DNA from: an uncultured Parabacteroides sp.
GTDB taxonomy: Bacteria; Bacteroidota; Bacteroidia; Bacteroidales; Tannerellaceae
Assembly (NCBI GenBank): GCA_900552415.1
Contig: USAD01000204.1
Span: forward strand, 1-5,208
DNA: 5,208 bases
Direction: 5' to 3'
The notes under the pieces are model-generated. The model made no database searches and was not told where the DNA came from. It saw only the letters and a program-made list of their open reading frames with translations. The position numbers and the translations under genes are program-made. Below are positions 1 to 5,208 of this stretch, one piece after another. Numbering within the stretch: the first letter of the stretch is position 1; the number at the start of each line of letters is the position of its first letter.

Positions 1-28
1 TGAAGTCTATATTCTAATTCAATTATTT

Positions 29-34
29 AAGGAG
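29..34 (+). promoter_or_regulatory. Shine-Dalgarno-like AAGGAG before guaA
   Basis: AAGGAG lies only 2 nt before the ATG at 37 and 14 nt before the second in-frame ATG at 49. Neither spacing is ideal. Starting at 49 would give MIVILDLGS, which matches the usual GuaA N-terminus (an I-x-V/I-L-D-x-G-S strand) more closely. The start codon is therefore uncertain by four residues. A clear SD is also less usual in Bacteroidetes, and the other genes in this window lack one. Confidence 0.45.
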
Positions 35-36
35 AT

Positions 37-1344
37 ATGAAGCAAGATATGATTGTTATCCTGGATCTAGGGAGTCATGAGAACACGGTTTTGGCGCGGG
101 CGATTCGTGCCTTGGGCGTTTACAGTGAGATCTATCCGCATGATATCACGGCGGAGGAGTTGGGTAAGTTGCCCAATGTGAAAGGTATCGTGATTAATGG
201 CGGACCGAATAACGTGATCGATGGCGTGGCGATTGACGTGCGTCCGGAGATCTATTCATTGGGTATTCCGGTGATGGCGGCCGGCCATGACAAGGCTTTG
301 TGCGAAGTGAAATTACCAGAGTTTACGGATGATATAGAGGCGATCAAGGCGGCGGTTAAGTCGTTTGTTTTTGATACGTGCCATGCGGAGGCCAACTGGA
401 ATATGACCAATTTCGTGAATGACCAGATTGAGTTGATCAAACGGCAGGTAGGCGATAAGAAGGTGCTTCTGGCCCTGTCGGGTGGCGTGGACAGCTCTGT
501 CGTGGCTGCTTTGTTATTGAAGGCGATCGGCGATAATTTGGTTTGCGTGCATGTGAACCATGGCTTGATGCGCAAGGGTGAGTCGGAAGCGGTGATTGAG
601 GTATTCAAGAACCAGTTGAATGCGAACTTGATCTATGTCGACGCGACCGACCGTTTCTTGGATAAGTTGGCGGGCGTGGCCGATCCGGAGCAGAAACGTA
701 AGATCATCGGTGGTGAGTTCATCCGGGTGTTCGAGGAAGAGGCGCGCAAGTTGGATGGTATTGATTTCTTGGGACAGGGTACGATCTATCCCGATATCGT
801 GGAGAGCGGAACAAAGACCGCCAAGATGGTTAAGTCGCATCATAACGTGGGTGGTCTGCCTGACGACTTGAAGTTCGAGTTGGTGGAGCCATTGCGTCAG
901 TTGTTCAAGGATGAGGTACGTGCTTGTGGTCTGGAGTTGGGATTGCCTTATGAGATGGTTTATCGTCAGCCGTTCCCCGGACCGGGTTTGGGTGTACGTT
1001 GCTTGGGCGCTATCACGAGAGATCGTTTGGAGGCCGTGCGTGAGGCGGACGCTATCTTGCGCGAGGAGTTCCAGGCTGCGGGATTGGATAAGAAGGTTTG
1101 GCAGTATTTTACGGTCGTGCCTGATTTCAAGTCGGTTGGCGTACGCGACAACGCACGTTCTTTCGATTGGCCAGTCATTATCCGTGCCGTCAATACGGTT
1201 GACGCGATGACCGCGACGATCGAGCAGATCGATTGGCCTATCCTGTTGAAGATCACGGATCGTATCTTGAAAGAGGTGAAGAACGTGAACCGGGTATGTT
1301 ATGACTTGTCGCCGAAACCAAACGCGACTATTGAGTGGGAGTAA
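37..1344 (+). CDS. guaA: GMP synthase with degenerate, shortened glutaminase domain (probably ammonia-dependent)
   Basis: GMP synthase aminates XMP to GMP using ATP in the cytoplasm, the last step of de novo guanine nucleotide synthesis. The synthetase part is intact: PP-loop SGGVDSS at residues 148-154, QGTIYPDIVESG at about 247-258, SHHNVGGLP at about 267-275, PFPGPGLGVR at about 312-321, and the family C-terminus ending KPNATIEWE. The N-terminal part (about 1-88) still looks like a class I glutamine amidotransferase (LDLGSHEN, GGPNN at 55-59). However, the nucleophile elbow, usually GxCxG, reads AAGHD, placing Gly83 where the E. coli enzyme has Cys86. The segment that carries the catalytic His and Glu is missing. 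The protein has 435 residues against about 510-525 for normal GuaA, with roughly 80 missing between residue 83 and the PP-loop. The frame is open and motif-rich, so this is not a decayed gene. I infer use of free ammonia or a separate amidotransferase; a second, full-length GuaA elsewhere in the genome is possible. Confidence 0.92.
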   Translation: MKQDMIVILDLGSHENTVLARAIRALGVYSEIYPHDITAEELGKLPNVKGIVINGGPNNVIDGVAIDVRPEIYSLGIPVMAAGHDKALCEVKLPEFTDDIEAIKAAVKSFVFDTCHAEANWNMTNFVNDQIELIKRQVGDKKVLLALSGGVDSSVVAALLLKAIGDNLVCVHVNHGLMRKGESEAVIEVFKNQLNANLIYVDATDRFLDKLAGVADPEQKRKIIGGEFIRVFEEEARKLDGIDFLGQGTIYPDIVESGTKTAKMVKSHHNVGGLPDDLKFELVEPLRQLFKDEVRACGLELGLPYEMVYRQPFPGPGLGVRCLGAITRDRLEAVREADAILREEFQAAGLDKKVWQYFTVVPDFKSVGVRDNARSFDWPVIIRAVNTVDAMTATIEQIDWPILLKITDRILKEVKNVNRVCYDLSPKPNATIEWE

Positions 1345-1368
1345 TTGATCCTTAAAGGAAAATAAGAT

Positions 1369-1409
1369 AAGGGCCGTGGTCTTGGAAATAAGTGACACGG
1401 CCTTTTTTT
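1369..1409 (+). terminator. Rho-independent terminator after guaA
   Basis: GGCCGTG (1372-1378) pairs perfectly with CACGGCC (1396-1402) around a 17-nt loop and is followed directly by seven T (1403-1409). The stem can extend by a G-U pair and two A-U pairs into the T run. It starts 25 nt after the guaA stop codon, so guaA transcription should end here. Confidence 0.9.
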
Positions 1410-1437
1410 GTAGGGGATGGTAAACATTTATATACAC

Positions 1438-1468
1438 AAAAATACCATGTCGGTTGGCCGAAATGGTA
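1438..1468 (-). terminator. Rho-independent terminator of the tRNA operon
   Basis: TACCAT (1443-1448) pairs with ATGGTA (1463-1468), and inside it TCGG (1450-1453) pairs with CCGA (1458-1461) around a TTGG tetraloop on the plus strand. A single mismatch separates the two stem parts. Read on the minus strand, the hairpin is followed by five T (complement of 1438-1442). On the plus strand no T run follows, so it acts for the minus strand. It lies 44 nt past the 3' end of tRNA-Glu and about 30 nt from the convergent guaA terminator. Confidence 0.8.
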
Positions 1469-1511
1469 AATAAAAAATCTACTAAATAATATGATTACTG
1501 ATTGAAAGTAG

Positions 1512-1583
1512 TAGCGCCTACGGGAATCGAACCCGTGTTCCATGCGTGAGAGGCATGTGTCCTAGCCGCTAGACGAAAGCGCC
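1512..1583 (-). tRNA. trnE(cuc): tRNA-Glu (anticodon CUC)
   Basis: A 72-nt cloverleaf on the minus strand. The acceptor stem GGCGCTT pairs with AGGCGCT (G1-U72 and U6-G67 are wobbles). The D-arm GTCTAGCGGCTAGGAC is typical of bacterial tRNA-Glu. The anticodon stem CATGC/GCATG encloses loop CTCTCAC with anticodon CTC at 1550-1548, reading GAG. The T-arm is ACGGG-TTCGATT-CCCGT, followed by discriminator A. CCA is not encoded: CTA follows the discriminator, so the CCA-adding enzyme must complete the end. It lies 27 nt downstream of tRNA-Ser in the same transcript. Confidence 0.97.
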
Positions 1584-1610
1584 ATATTATTTAATTGAGA
1601 TGTTTATTCG

Positions 1611-1697
1611 CGGAAGCTGGGGGATTCGAACCCCCGGTACGGTAACCCGTACGGCAGTTTAGCAAACTGCTGGTTTCAGCCACTCACCCAAACTTCC
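1611..1697 (-). tRNA. trnS(gcu): tRNA-Ser (anticodon GCU)
   Basis: An 87-nt class II tRNA on the minus strand. The acceptor stem GGAAGTT pairs with AGCTTCC, followed by discriminator G. The anticodon stem GCAGT/ACTGC encloses loop TTGCTAA with anticodon GCT at 1663-1661, reading AGC and AGU. The long variable arm folds as GTACGG-GTTA-CCGTAC, the hallmark of tRNA-Ser. The T-arm is GGGGG-TTCGAAT-CCCCC. CCA is not encoded. It is the first gene of a two-tRNA operon with tRNA-Glu and lies about 29 nt downstream of the promoter's -7 box. Confidence 0.97.
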
Positions 1698-1726
1698 TTG
1701 AAATGGCATCTTGCTCAATTGCGCTG

Positions 1727-1758
1727 CAAAGATATGTGATCTTTTTTGAATAAACAAA
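1727..1758 (-). promoter_or_regulatory. Bacteroidetes-type promoter of the tRNA operon
   Basis: On the minus strand, TTTG (complement of CAAA at 1755-1758), a 20-nt spacer and TATCTTTG (complement of CAAAGATA at 1727-1734) match the Bacteroides primary sigma factor consensus TTTG-N19-21-TAnnTTTG exactly. Transcription should start near 1720, giving a leader of about 22 nt before tRNA-Ser. The start position is inferred from spacing only. Confidence 0.85.
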
Positions 1759-1792
1759 GCTTTTGGACGCTTTTTTATGAAGAAAAAGCTTT
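1756..1792. repeat. AT-rich inverted repeat in the divergent tRNA/mltG control region
   Basis: AAAGCTTTT (1756-1764) is repeated in inverted form as AAAAGCTTT (1784-1792), with 19 nt between. A competing 7-bp hairpin, GCTTTTT (1769-1775) with AAAAAGC (1783-1789), uses the same right arm and is followed by a T-rich stretch. It overlaps the tRNA promoter's -33 box on one side and abuts the possible mltG -7 box on the other. It could be an operator or simply chance in AT-rich DNA. Confidence 0.35.
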
Positions 1793-1799
1793 ATTTTTG
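1762..1799 (+). promoter_or_regulatory. Possible mltG promoter (poor spacing)
   Basis: TATTTTTG at 1792-1799 fits the TAnnTTTG -7 consensus and lies 25 nt before the mltG start codon. The nearest upstream TTTG, at 1762-1765, is 26 nt away, longer than the usual 19-21. A T-rich stretch at 1771-1776 is an even weaker -33 candidate. Some promoter is expected here, because guaA ends in a terminator and the tRNA operon runs the other way. Confidence 0.4.
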
Positions 1800-1824
1800 C
1801 ATCCGATTTGACAATCAATAGTTT

Positions 1825-2883
1825 ATGACGATGAATTTTTTTTGGAATAGATTATCAAAAAAGAGAAAAGGGCTTTATGCGGGCTGTTTGGGTGGCCTGG
1901 TTTTATTGCTCGTCTTGTCTTATAATGTTTATCAATGGGTTTGGGGGCCGAATTTTTTTCCGGAGCGGATCGCTTATGTTTACGTGGATGAGTCGACGAC
2001 GTTCGATGGTGTTTGTGAGCAACTGGAGCGTGAGGCTGGCGTGAGGCGGATGGGCGGTTTCCGGCGGTTGGCGGGTATGTTGGGTTATCCCGGACATTTG
2101 AGGACGGGGCGTTACGCGATTCATGATGGCGCCAGCAACCTGACGGTCTTGAATGATTTGAGGCGAGGTCACCAGTCGCCCGTGCGGGTCACATTCAATA
2201 ATATTCGCCTGAAGGAGGATCTGGCGGCCCGGCTCGACGAGCAATTGATGCTTAAGACGGACGCTTTGCTGTCCTTGTGGGGCGATTCGCTCTATTGCGA
2301 CTCGTTGGGATTTACGCCGACTACCATCCTGACTCTTTTTATTCCCAATACCTATGAGTTTTATTGGAATGTCTCCGCCGGGAAATTCATGAGCCGGATG
2401 AAACGGGAGTATGATAATTTCTGGAACGAGAAACGGCAGGAGAAGGCGAAAGAGATCGGGTTGACCCCTATAGAGGTCTCGATATTGGCTTCAATTGTCG
2501 AGGAGGAGTCGGCGATCGCCGACGAGTATCCCCTGATCGCCGGGCTTTACTTGAACCGCTTGAGGGCTGGGGTGCCGTTGCAGGCGGATCCGACGGTAAA
2601 GTATGCCTTGGGGGATTTCGGGCTTCGGCGGATCTTGTTCGAGCATCTGGAGGTCGAGTCACCTTATAATACCTATAAGTATGTGGGGCTGCCTCCGGGA
2701 CCGTTGCGTATCCCGACGATCCGGGGTATCGACGCCGTGTTGAACTATACGAAACATCGCTATATGTATATGTGCGCAAAGGAGGATTTTTCGGGTCGTC
2801 ATAATTTTGCCGTGACTCTCGCCGAGCACAACCGTAACGCCAACCGTTATCGGGCGGAACTTAACAGACGAAAGATTCATTGA
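1825..2883 (+). CDS. mltG: Endolytic peptidoglycan transglycosylase MltG (YceG-like)
   Basis: MltG cleaves within nascent glycan strands at the outer face of the cytoplasmic membrane, releasing 1,6-anhydroMurNAc ends and limiting chain length. A basic N-terminus (RLSKKRKG, 9-16) precedes one membrane segment at about 17-38, giving an N-in topology with the rest in the periplasm. A LysM-like region spans about 48-120 and the catalytic YceG region about 125-345. It contains LFIPNTYEFYW (171-181), ASIVEEES (222-229) with the presumed catalytic Glu226 aligned to E. coli E218, LQADPTVKYALG (252-263), SPYNTY (279-284), GLPPGP (288-293) and an HNF...EH ending (326-335). Its 352 residues are normal for the family. 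The C-terminal YMCAKEDFSGRHNF resembles Bacteroidales homologues as I remember them. The start at 1825 has no SD; the ATG at 1831 would also leave the anchor intact. It seems to be transcribed alone, though no clear terminator follows. Confidence 0.95.
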   Translation: MTMNFFWNRLSKKRKGLYAGCLGGLVLLLVLSYNVYQWVWGPNFFPERIAYVYVDESTTFDGVCEQLEREAGVRRMGGFRRLAGMLGYPGHLRTGRYAIHDGASNLTVLNDLRRGHQSPVRVTFNNIRLKEDLAARLDEQLMLKTDALLSLWGDSLYCDSLGFTPTTILTLFIPNTYEFYWNVSAGKFMSRMKREYDNFWNEKRQEKAKEIGLTPIEVSILASIVEEESAIADEYPLIAGLYLNRLRAGVPLQADPTVKYALGDFGLRRILFEHLEVESPYNTYKYVGLPPGPLRIPTIRGIDAVLNYTKHRYMYMCAKEDFSGRHNFAVTLAEHNRNANRYRAELNRRKIH

Positions 2884-2885
2884 GT

Positions 2886-2920
2886 TTTGGCTTACATATT
2901 CCCTAAAAAATGTATCTTTG
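2886..2920 (+). promoter_or_regulatory. Bacteroidetes-type promoter of iorAB
   Basis: TTTG (2886-2889), starting just after the mltG stop codon, is followed after 23 nt by TATCTTTG (2913-2920), a perfect TAnnTTTG box and the same octamer as in the tRNA promoter. The spacer is 2 nt or more longer than the usual 19-21. Transcription would start near 2927, leaving a leader of about 38 nt that is AT-rich and lacks a clear SD before the ATG at 2965. Confidence 0.65.
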
Positions 2921-2964
2921 GGCTTCGTAATTGATCGAGAATTTTTGTTGTTAAAATAATATAC

Positions 2965-4566
2965 ATGGAAAAACATCTATTTTTGGGGGACGAGGCGATC
3001 GCCCAGGCGGCGATTGATGCCGGCCTGTCGGGCGTGTACGCCTATCCGGGAACCCCTTCTACTGAGATCACGGAATACATCCAGGGCTCTCCCATCGCTC
3101 GGGAGAGAGGCATCCATTGTAAATGGAGCGCGAACGAGAAGACGGCTATGGAGGCTGCGCTGGGTATGAGTTATGCCGGCAAGCGCTCCTTGTGTTGCAT
3201 GAAGCATGTGGGCCTGAACGTGGCTGCCGATTGTTTCATGAACGCGGCCATGAGTGGTATCAACGGTGGTATGATTATTGTCACGGCTGATGATCCCTCG
3301 ATGCACTCGTCGCAAAATGAGCAGGACAACCGTATGTTCGGAAATTTCGCTATGGTCCCGATGCTGGAGCCTTCAAGCCAGCAAGAGGCTTACGATATGG
3401 TTTATCATGGTTTTGAGTTGTCGGAGCGCTTGGGATATCCGATCCTGCTGCGTGTGACGACCCGTATGGCCCATTCACGTGCGGGCGTGGTTACCCAGCC
3501 GCTCAAGCCGGAGAATGAGACCCATTGTCCGGAGGATGGCCGCCAGCGTTATATCCTGTTGCCCGCTTTGGCTCGCAAACGTTTCAAGGCGTTGATCGCC
3601 GCACAGGATCATTTTACGGCCGCTTCCGAGGAATCGGCATACAACCAGTATTTTGACGCTCCCGACAAGTCGTTGGGTATCATCGCTACGGGTATCGCTT
3701 TCAACTATCTGTCGGAGAATTATCCCGATGGTTTCCGGCATCCGGTCCTGAAGATCTCGCAATATCCATTGCCCCGTAAGCAGGTGGAGAAGATCGTGGC
3801 GGAATGTGATGAGATCCTGGTGCTTGAGGAGGGCTATCCGGTGGTAGAGGGCCAGTTGAAGGGATTCCTCTCGAAGGATTTGGTGATCCATGGCCGTTTG
3901 GATGGAACTTTGCGGCGTGATGGTGAGTTGACGCCTGATGCTGTGGGTGAGGCGCTTGGTAAGGAGATCCATCAGTACTATGCCGTGCCCGAGGTGGTCG
4001 AGCAGCGTCCGCCTGCACTGTGCCAGGGTTGTGGCCACCGCGATATGTATGAGGCATTGAATGAGGTGATCGCCGAGTATGGTGGCGCGGCGAAGGTATT
4101 CGGGGATATCGGTTGTTATACGTTGGGCGCTTTGCCTCCTTTCCGGGCGATCGACACCTGTATCGACATGGGCGCCTCGATCACGATGGCGAAGGGTGCG
4201 GCCGACGCGGGTGTTTTCCCGGCCGTTTCCGTTATTGGCGACTCCACCTTCACCCATTCGGGCATGACCGGCCTGTTGGATTGTGTCAACGAGAATACGA
4301 ACATTACGATCGTTATCTCGGATAATGAGACGACCGCAATGACGGGTGGACAGGATTCAGCCGGAACGGGTCGTCTGGAGGCGATCTGCGCGGGTATCGG
4401 TGTCGATCCGGCGCATATCCGGGTCATGGTCCCGTTGAAGAAGAATTATGAGGAGATGAAGGCGATCATCCGTGAGGAGATTGAGTATAAGGGCGTATCC
4501 GTCCTGATCCCTCGTCGTGAGTGTATCCAGACATTAACAAGAAAGAAAAAAGCGAGCAAGAAATGA
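2965..4566 (+). CDS. iorA: Indolepyruvate ferredoxin oxidoreductase alpha subunit, lacking the C-terminal ferredoxin domain
   Basis: IorA is the thiamine-diphosphate catalytic subunit that interconverts aryl-pyruvates (indolepyruvate, phenylpyruvate) plus CoA with aryl-acetyl-CoA and CO2, passing electrons to ferredoxin. The N-terminal pyrimidine-binding domain has AYPGTPSTE (26-34) and WSANEKTAME (54-63), with Glu58 the likely ThDP-activating residue. A middle domain covers about 235-340. The pyrophosphate-binding domain has CQGCGHRD (353-360), GDIGCYTLGALPP (380-392) and the ThDP motif GDS (425-427) through DN (453-454). The protein has 533 residues against about 600-650 for many homologues. 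It ends RRECIQTLTRKKKASKK, where the usual 2x[4Fe-4S] domain would start, and no CxxCxxCxxxC cluster is present. The coding sequence of the next gene follows at once in another frame, so this is not a simple frameshift. It forms an operon with iorB. In gut anaerobes such enzymes serve aromatic amino acid breakdown or reductive synthesis from aryl acetates; the direction here is unknown. Confidence 0.93.
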   Translation: MEKHLFLGDEAIAQAAIDAGLSGVYAYPGTPSTEITEYIQGSPIARERGIHCKWSANEKTAMEAALGMSYAGKRSLCCMKHVGLNVAADCFMNAAMSGINGGMIIVTADDPSMHSSQNEQDNRMFGNFAMVPMLEPSSQQEAYDMVYHGFELSERLGYPILLRVTTRMAHSRAGVVTQPLKPENETHCPEDGRQRYILLPALARKRFKALIAAQDHFTAASEESAYNQYFDAPDKSLGIIATGIAFNYLSENYPDGFRHPVLKISQYPLPRKQVEKIVAECDEILVLEEGYPVVEGQLKGFLSKDLVIHGRLDGTLRRDGELTPDAVGEALGKEIHQYYAVPEVVEQRPPALCQGCGHRDMYEALNEVIAEYGGAAKVFGDIGCYTLGALPPFRAIDTCIDMGASITMAKGAADAGVFPAVSVIGDSTFTHSGMTGLLDCVNENTNITIVISDNETTAMTGGQDSAGTGRLEAICAGIGVDPAHIRVMVPLKKNYEEMKAIIREEIEYKGVSVLIPRRECIQTLTRKKKASKK

Positions 4567-5144
4567 AGACAGATATCATATTGTCAGGCGTCGGTGGACA
4601 AGGCATCCTATCGATCGCCGCGGTTATTGGTGAGGCGGCTTTGCAAGAGGGGTTATACATGAAGCAGGCCGAGGTGCACGGCATGAGCCAACGGGGTGGC
4701 GACGTGCAGTCGAATCTCCGGCTTTCCGACAAGCCGATCGCGTCAGACCTGATTCCTCGGGGTGAGGCAGACCTGATCATCTCGCTCGAGCCGATGGAGA
4801 GCTTGCGTTACCTGCCGTATCTTAAGAAAGAGGGTTGGTTGGTGACGAACTCAAGACCGTTCGTGAATATCCCGAACTATCCGGATATCGAGAAATTGAA
4901 CGCGGAGCTGGACAAGCTGCCGCGTAAGGTGGTGCTCGATGTCGAGGAGTTGGCGAAAGAGGCCGGATCGGTGCGGGCGGCCAATATCGTGATGCTGGGC
5001 GCGGCGACACCGTTCCTCGGTGTCGACTACGATAAGATTGAGAATGGTATCCGCCAGATCTTCGGCCGTAAGGGCGAGGAGATTGTCGAGCTGAACCTGA
5101 AGGCCCTGAAGGCGGGCTATGAGGTGGCCAAAAGCCGGCAATGA
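4563..5144 (+). CDS. iorB: Indolepyruvate ferredoxin oxidoreductase beta subunit
   Basis: IorB is the gamma-type subunit of 2-oxoacid:ferredoxin oxidoreductases and assembles with IorA in the cytoplasm, contributing to CoA binding. It shows the glycine-rich motif GVGGQGIL at residues 9-16, EVHGMSQRGG at 37-46 and LEPMESLR at about 75-82. Its 193 residues are the usual length. The start at 4563 is chosen because ATGA overlaps the iorA stop by 4 bp and gives the standard N-terminus MKTDIILSGVGGQG. An in-frame ATG at 4521 would add 14 unconserved residues and overlap iorA by 46 bp. The overlap implies translational coupling and equal amounts of the two subunits. An A-rich stretch at about 4540-4562, which also encodes the Lys-rich end of IorA, probably serves as the initiation region. 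No further gene begins before the window end. Confidence 0.94.
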   Translation: MKTDIILSGVGGQGILSIAAVIGEAALQEGLYMKQAEVHGMSQRGGDVQSNLRLSDKPIASDLIPRGEADLIISLEPMESLRYLPYLKKEGWLVTNSRPFVNIPNYPDIEKLNAELDKLPRKVVLDVEELAKEAGSVRAANIVMLGAATPFLGVDYDKIENGIRQIFGRKGEEIVELNLKALKAGYEVAKSRQ

Positions 5145-5182
5145 ACCTGCCCGGGGCCAAACGTTAAGACAAGAGGGCGTGC

Positions 5183-5208
5183 CACTCGGGCCGGACTGCG
5201 CCCGAGTG
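5183..5208 (+). terminator. GC-rich inverted repeat after iorB, probable terminator cut by the window edge
   Basis: CACTCGGGC (5183-5191) and GCCCGAGTG (5200-5208) form a perfect 9-bp stem with an 8-nt loop, 38 nt after the iorB stop. The second arm is the last sequence in the window, so a following T run cannot be seen and the stem may be longer. The likely role is ending the iorAB transcript. An attenuator or other RNA structure before a downstream gene remains possible. Confidence 0.55.

Noticed and set aside
514..1437. Long minus-strand open frame (307 codons) opposite guaA
   Set aside because: Guanosine-rich codon bias of guaA keeps the opposite strand open. The translation is low in complexity and resembles no known family, and it runs through the guaA terminator.
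1352..1543. 63-codon minus-strand open frame between guaA and the tRNAs
   Set aside because: It begins inside the tRNA-Glu gene and runs through both terminators, so it is explained by RNA features.
1498..1710. Possible integrated element at the tRNA genes
   Set aside because: Both tRNAs are complete, no duplicated tRNA 3' end is seen in the window, and no integrase or mobility gene is present.
2921..2964. Possible mltG terminator in the mltG-iorA gap
   Set aside because: Only weak pairing (such as TTCG with CGAA-like sequence near 2924-2942) precedes the short T run at 2943-2947, and the region is better explained as the iorA leader.
3475..4257. Minus-strand open frame (260 codons) opposite iorA
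   Set aside because: It lies wholly inside iorA, whose family motifs are clear on the plus strand. The translation is rich in His, Arg, Leu and Gln, typical of an antisense shadow.
4521..4562. Upstream in-frame ATG for iorB at 4521
   Set aside because: It would add 14 charged residues not expected in the family. The ATG at 4563 gives the standard N-terminus and the usual ATGA stop/start overlap.

Overview
The window looks like chromosomal DNA from a Bacteroidetes species, most likely order Bacteroidales and possibly Parabacteroides. The evidence is the promoter type (TTTG, a spacer of about 20 nt, then TAnnTTTG), weak Shine-Dalgarno signals before most genes, AT-rich intergenic DNA between moderately GC-rich genes, tRNA genes with no encoded CCA, and a Bacteroidales-style MltG C-terminus. 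The genus is inferred from general resemblance; no database was searched.

Layout. (1) 37-1344, plus strand: a GMP synthase whose ATP-pyrophosphatase and dimerization domains look intact, but whose N-terminal glutaminase domain is shortened and has lost its catalytic residues. A rho-independent terminator follows it. (2) 1438-1758, minus strand: a compact tRNA operon with a near-perfect promoter, tRNA-Ser(GCU), tRNA-Glu(CUC) and its own terminator. (3) 1825-2883, plus strand: mltG, a membrane-anchored endolytic peptidoglycan transglycosylase, divergent from the tRNA operon. (4) 2965-5144, plus strand: iorA and iorB, overlapping by 4 bp and preceded by a promoter. They encode the two subunits of an indolepyruvate (aryl-pyruvate) ferredoxin oxidoreductase. 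IorA stops where the family's usual C-terminal 2x[4Fe-4S] ferredoxin domain would begin. (5) 5145-5208: a GC-rich tail ending in a perfect 9-bp inverted repeat cut by the window edge, probably a terminator.

Functionally these are separate housekeeping and metabolic units: guanine nucleotide synthesis, tRNA supply, cell-wall chain-length control, and CoA- and ferredoxin-linked aryl-2-oxoacid metabolism. I found no mobile element, CRISPR array or defence system. The most notable features are two enzymes that each lack a standard module: GMP synthase without a working glutaminase (predicted to use free ammonia or a partner) and IorA without its built-in ferredoxin.
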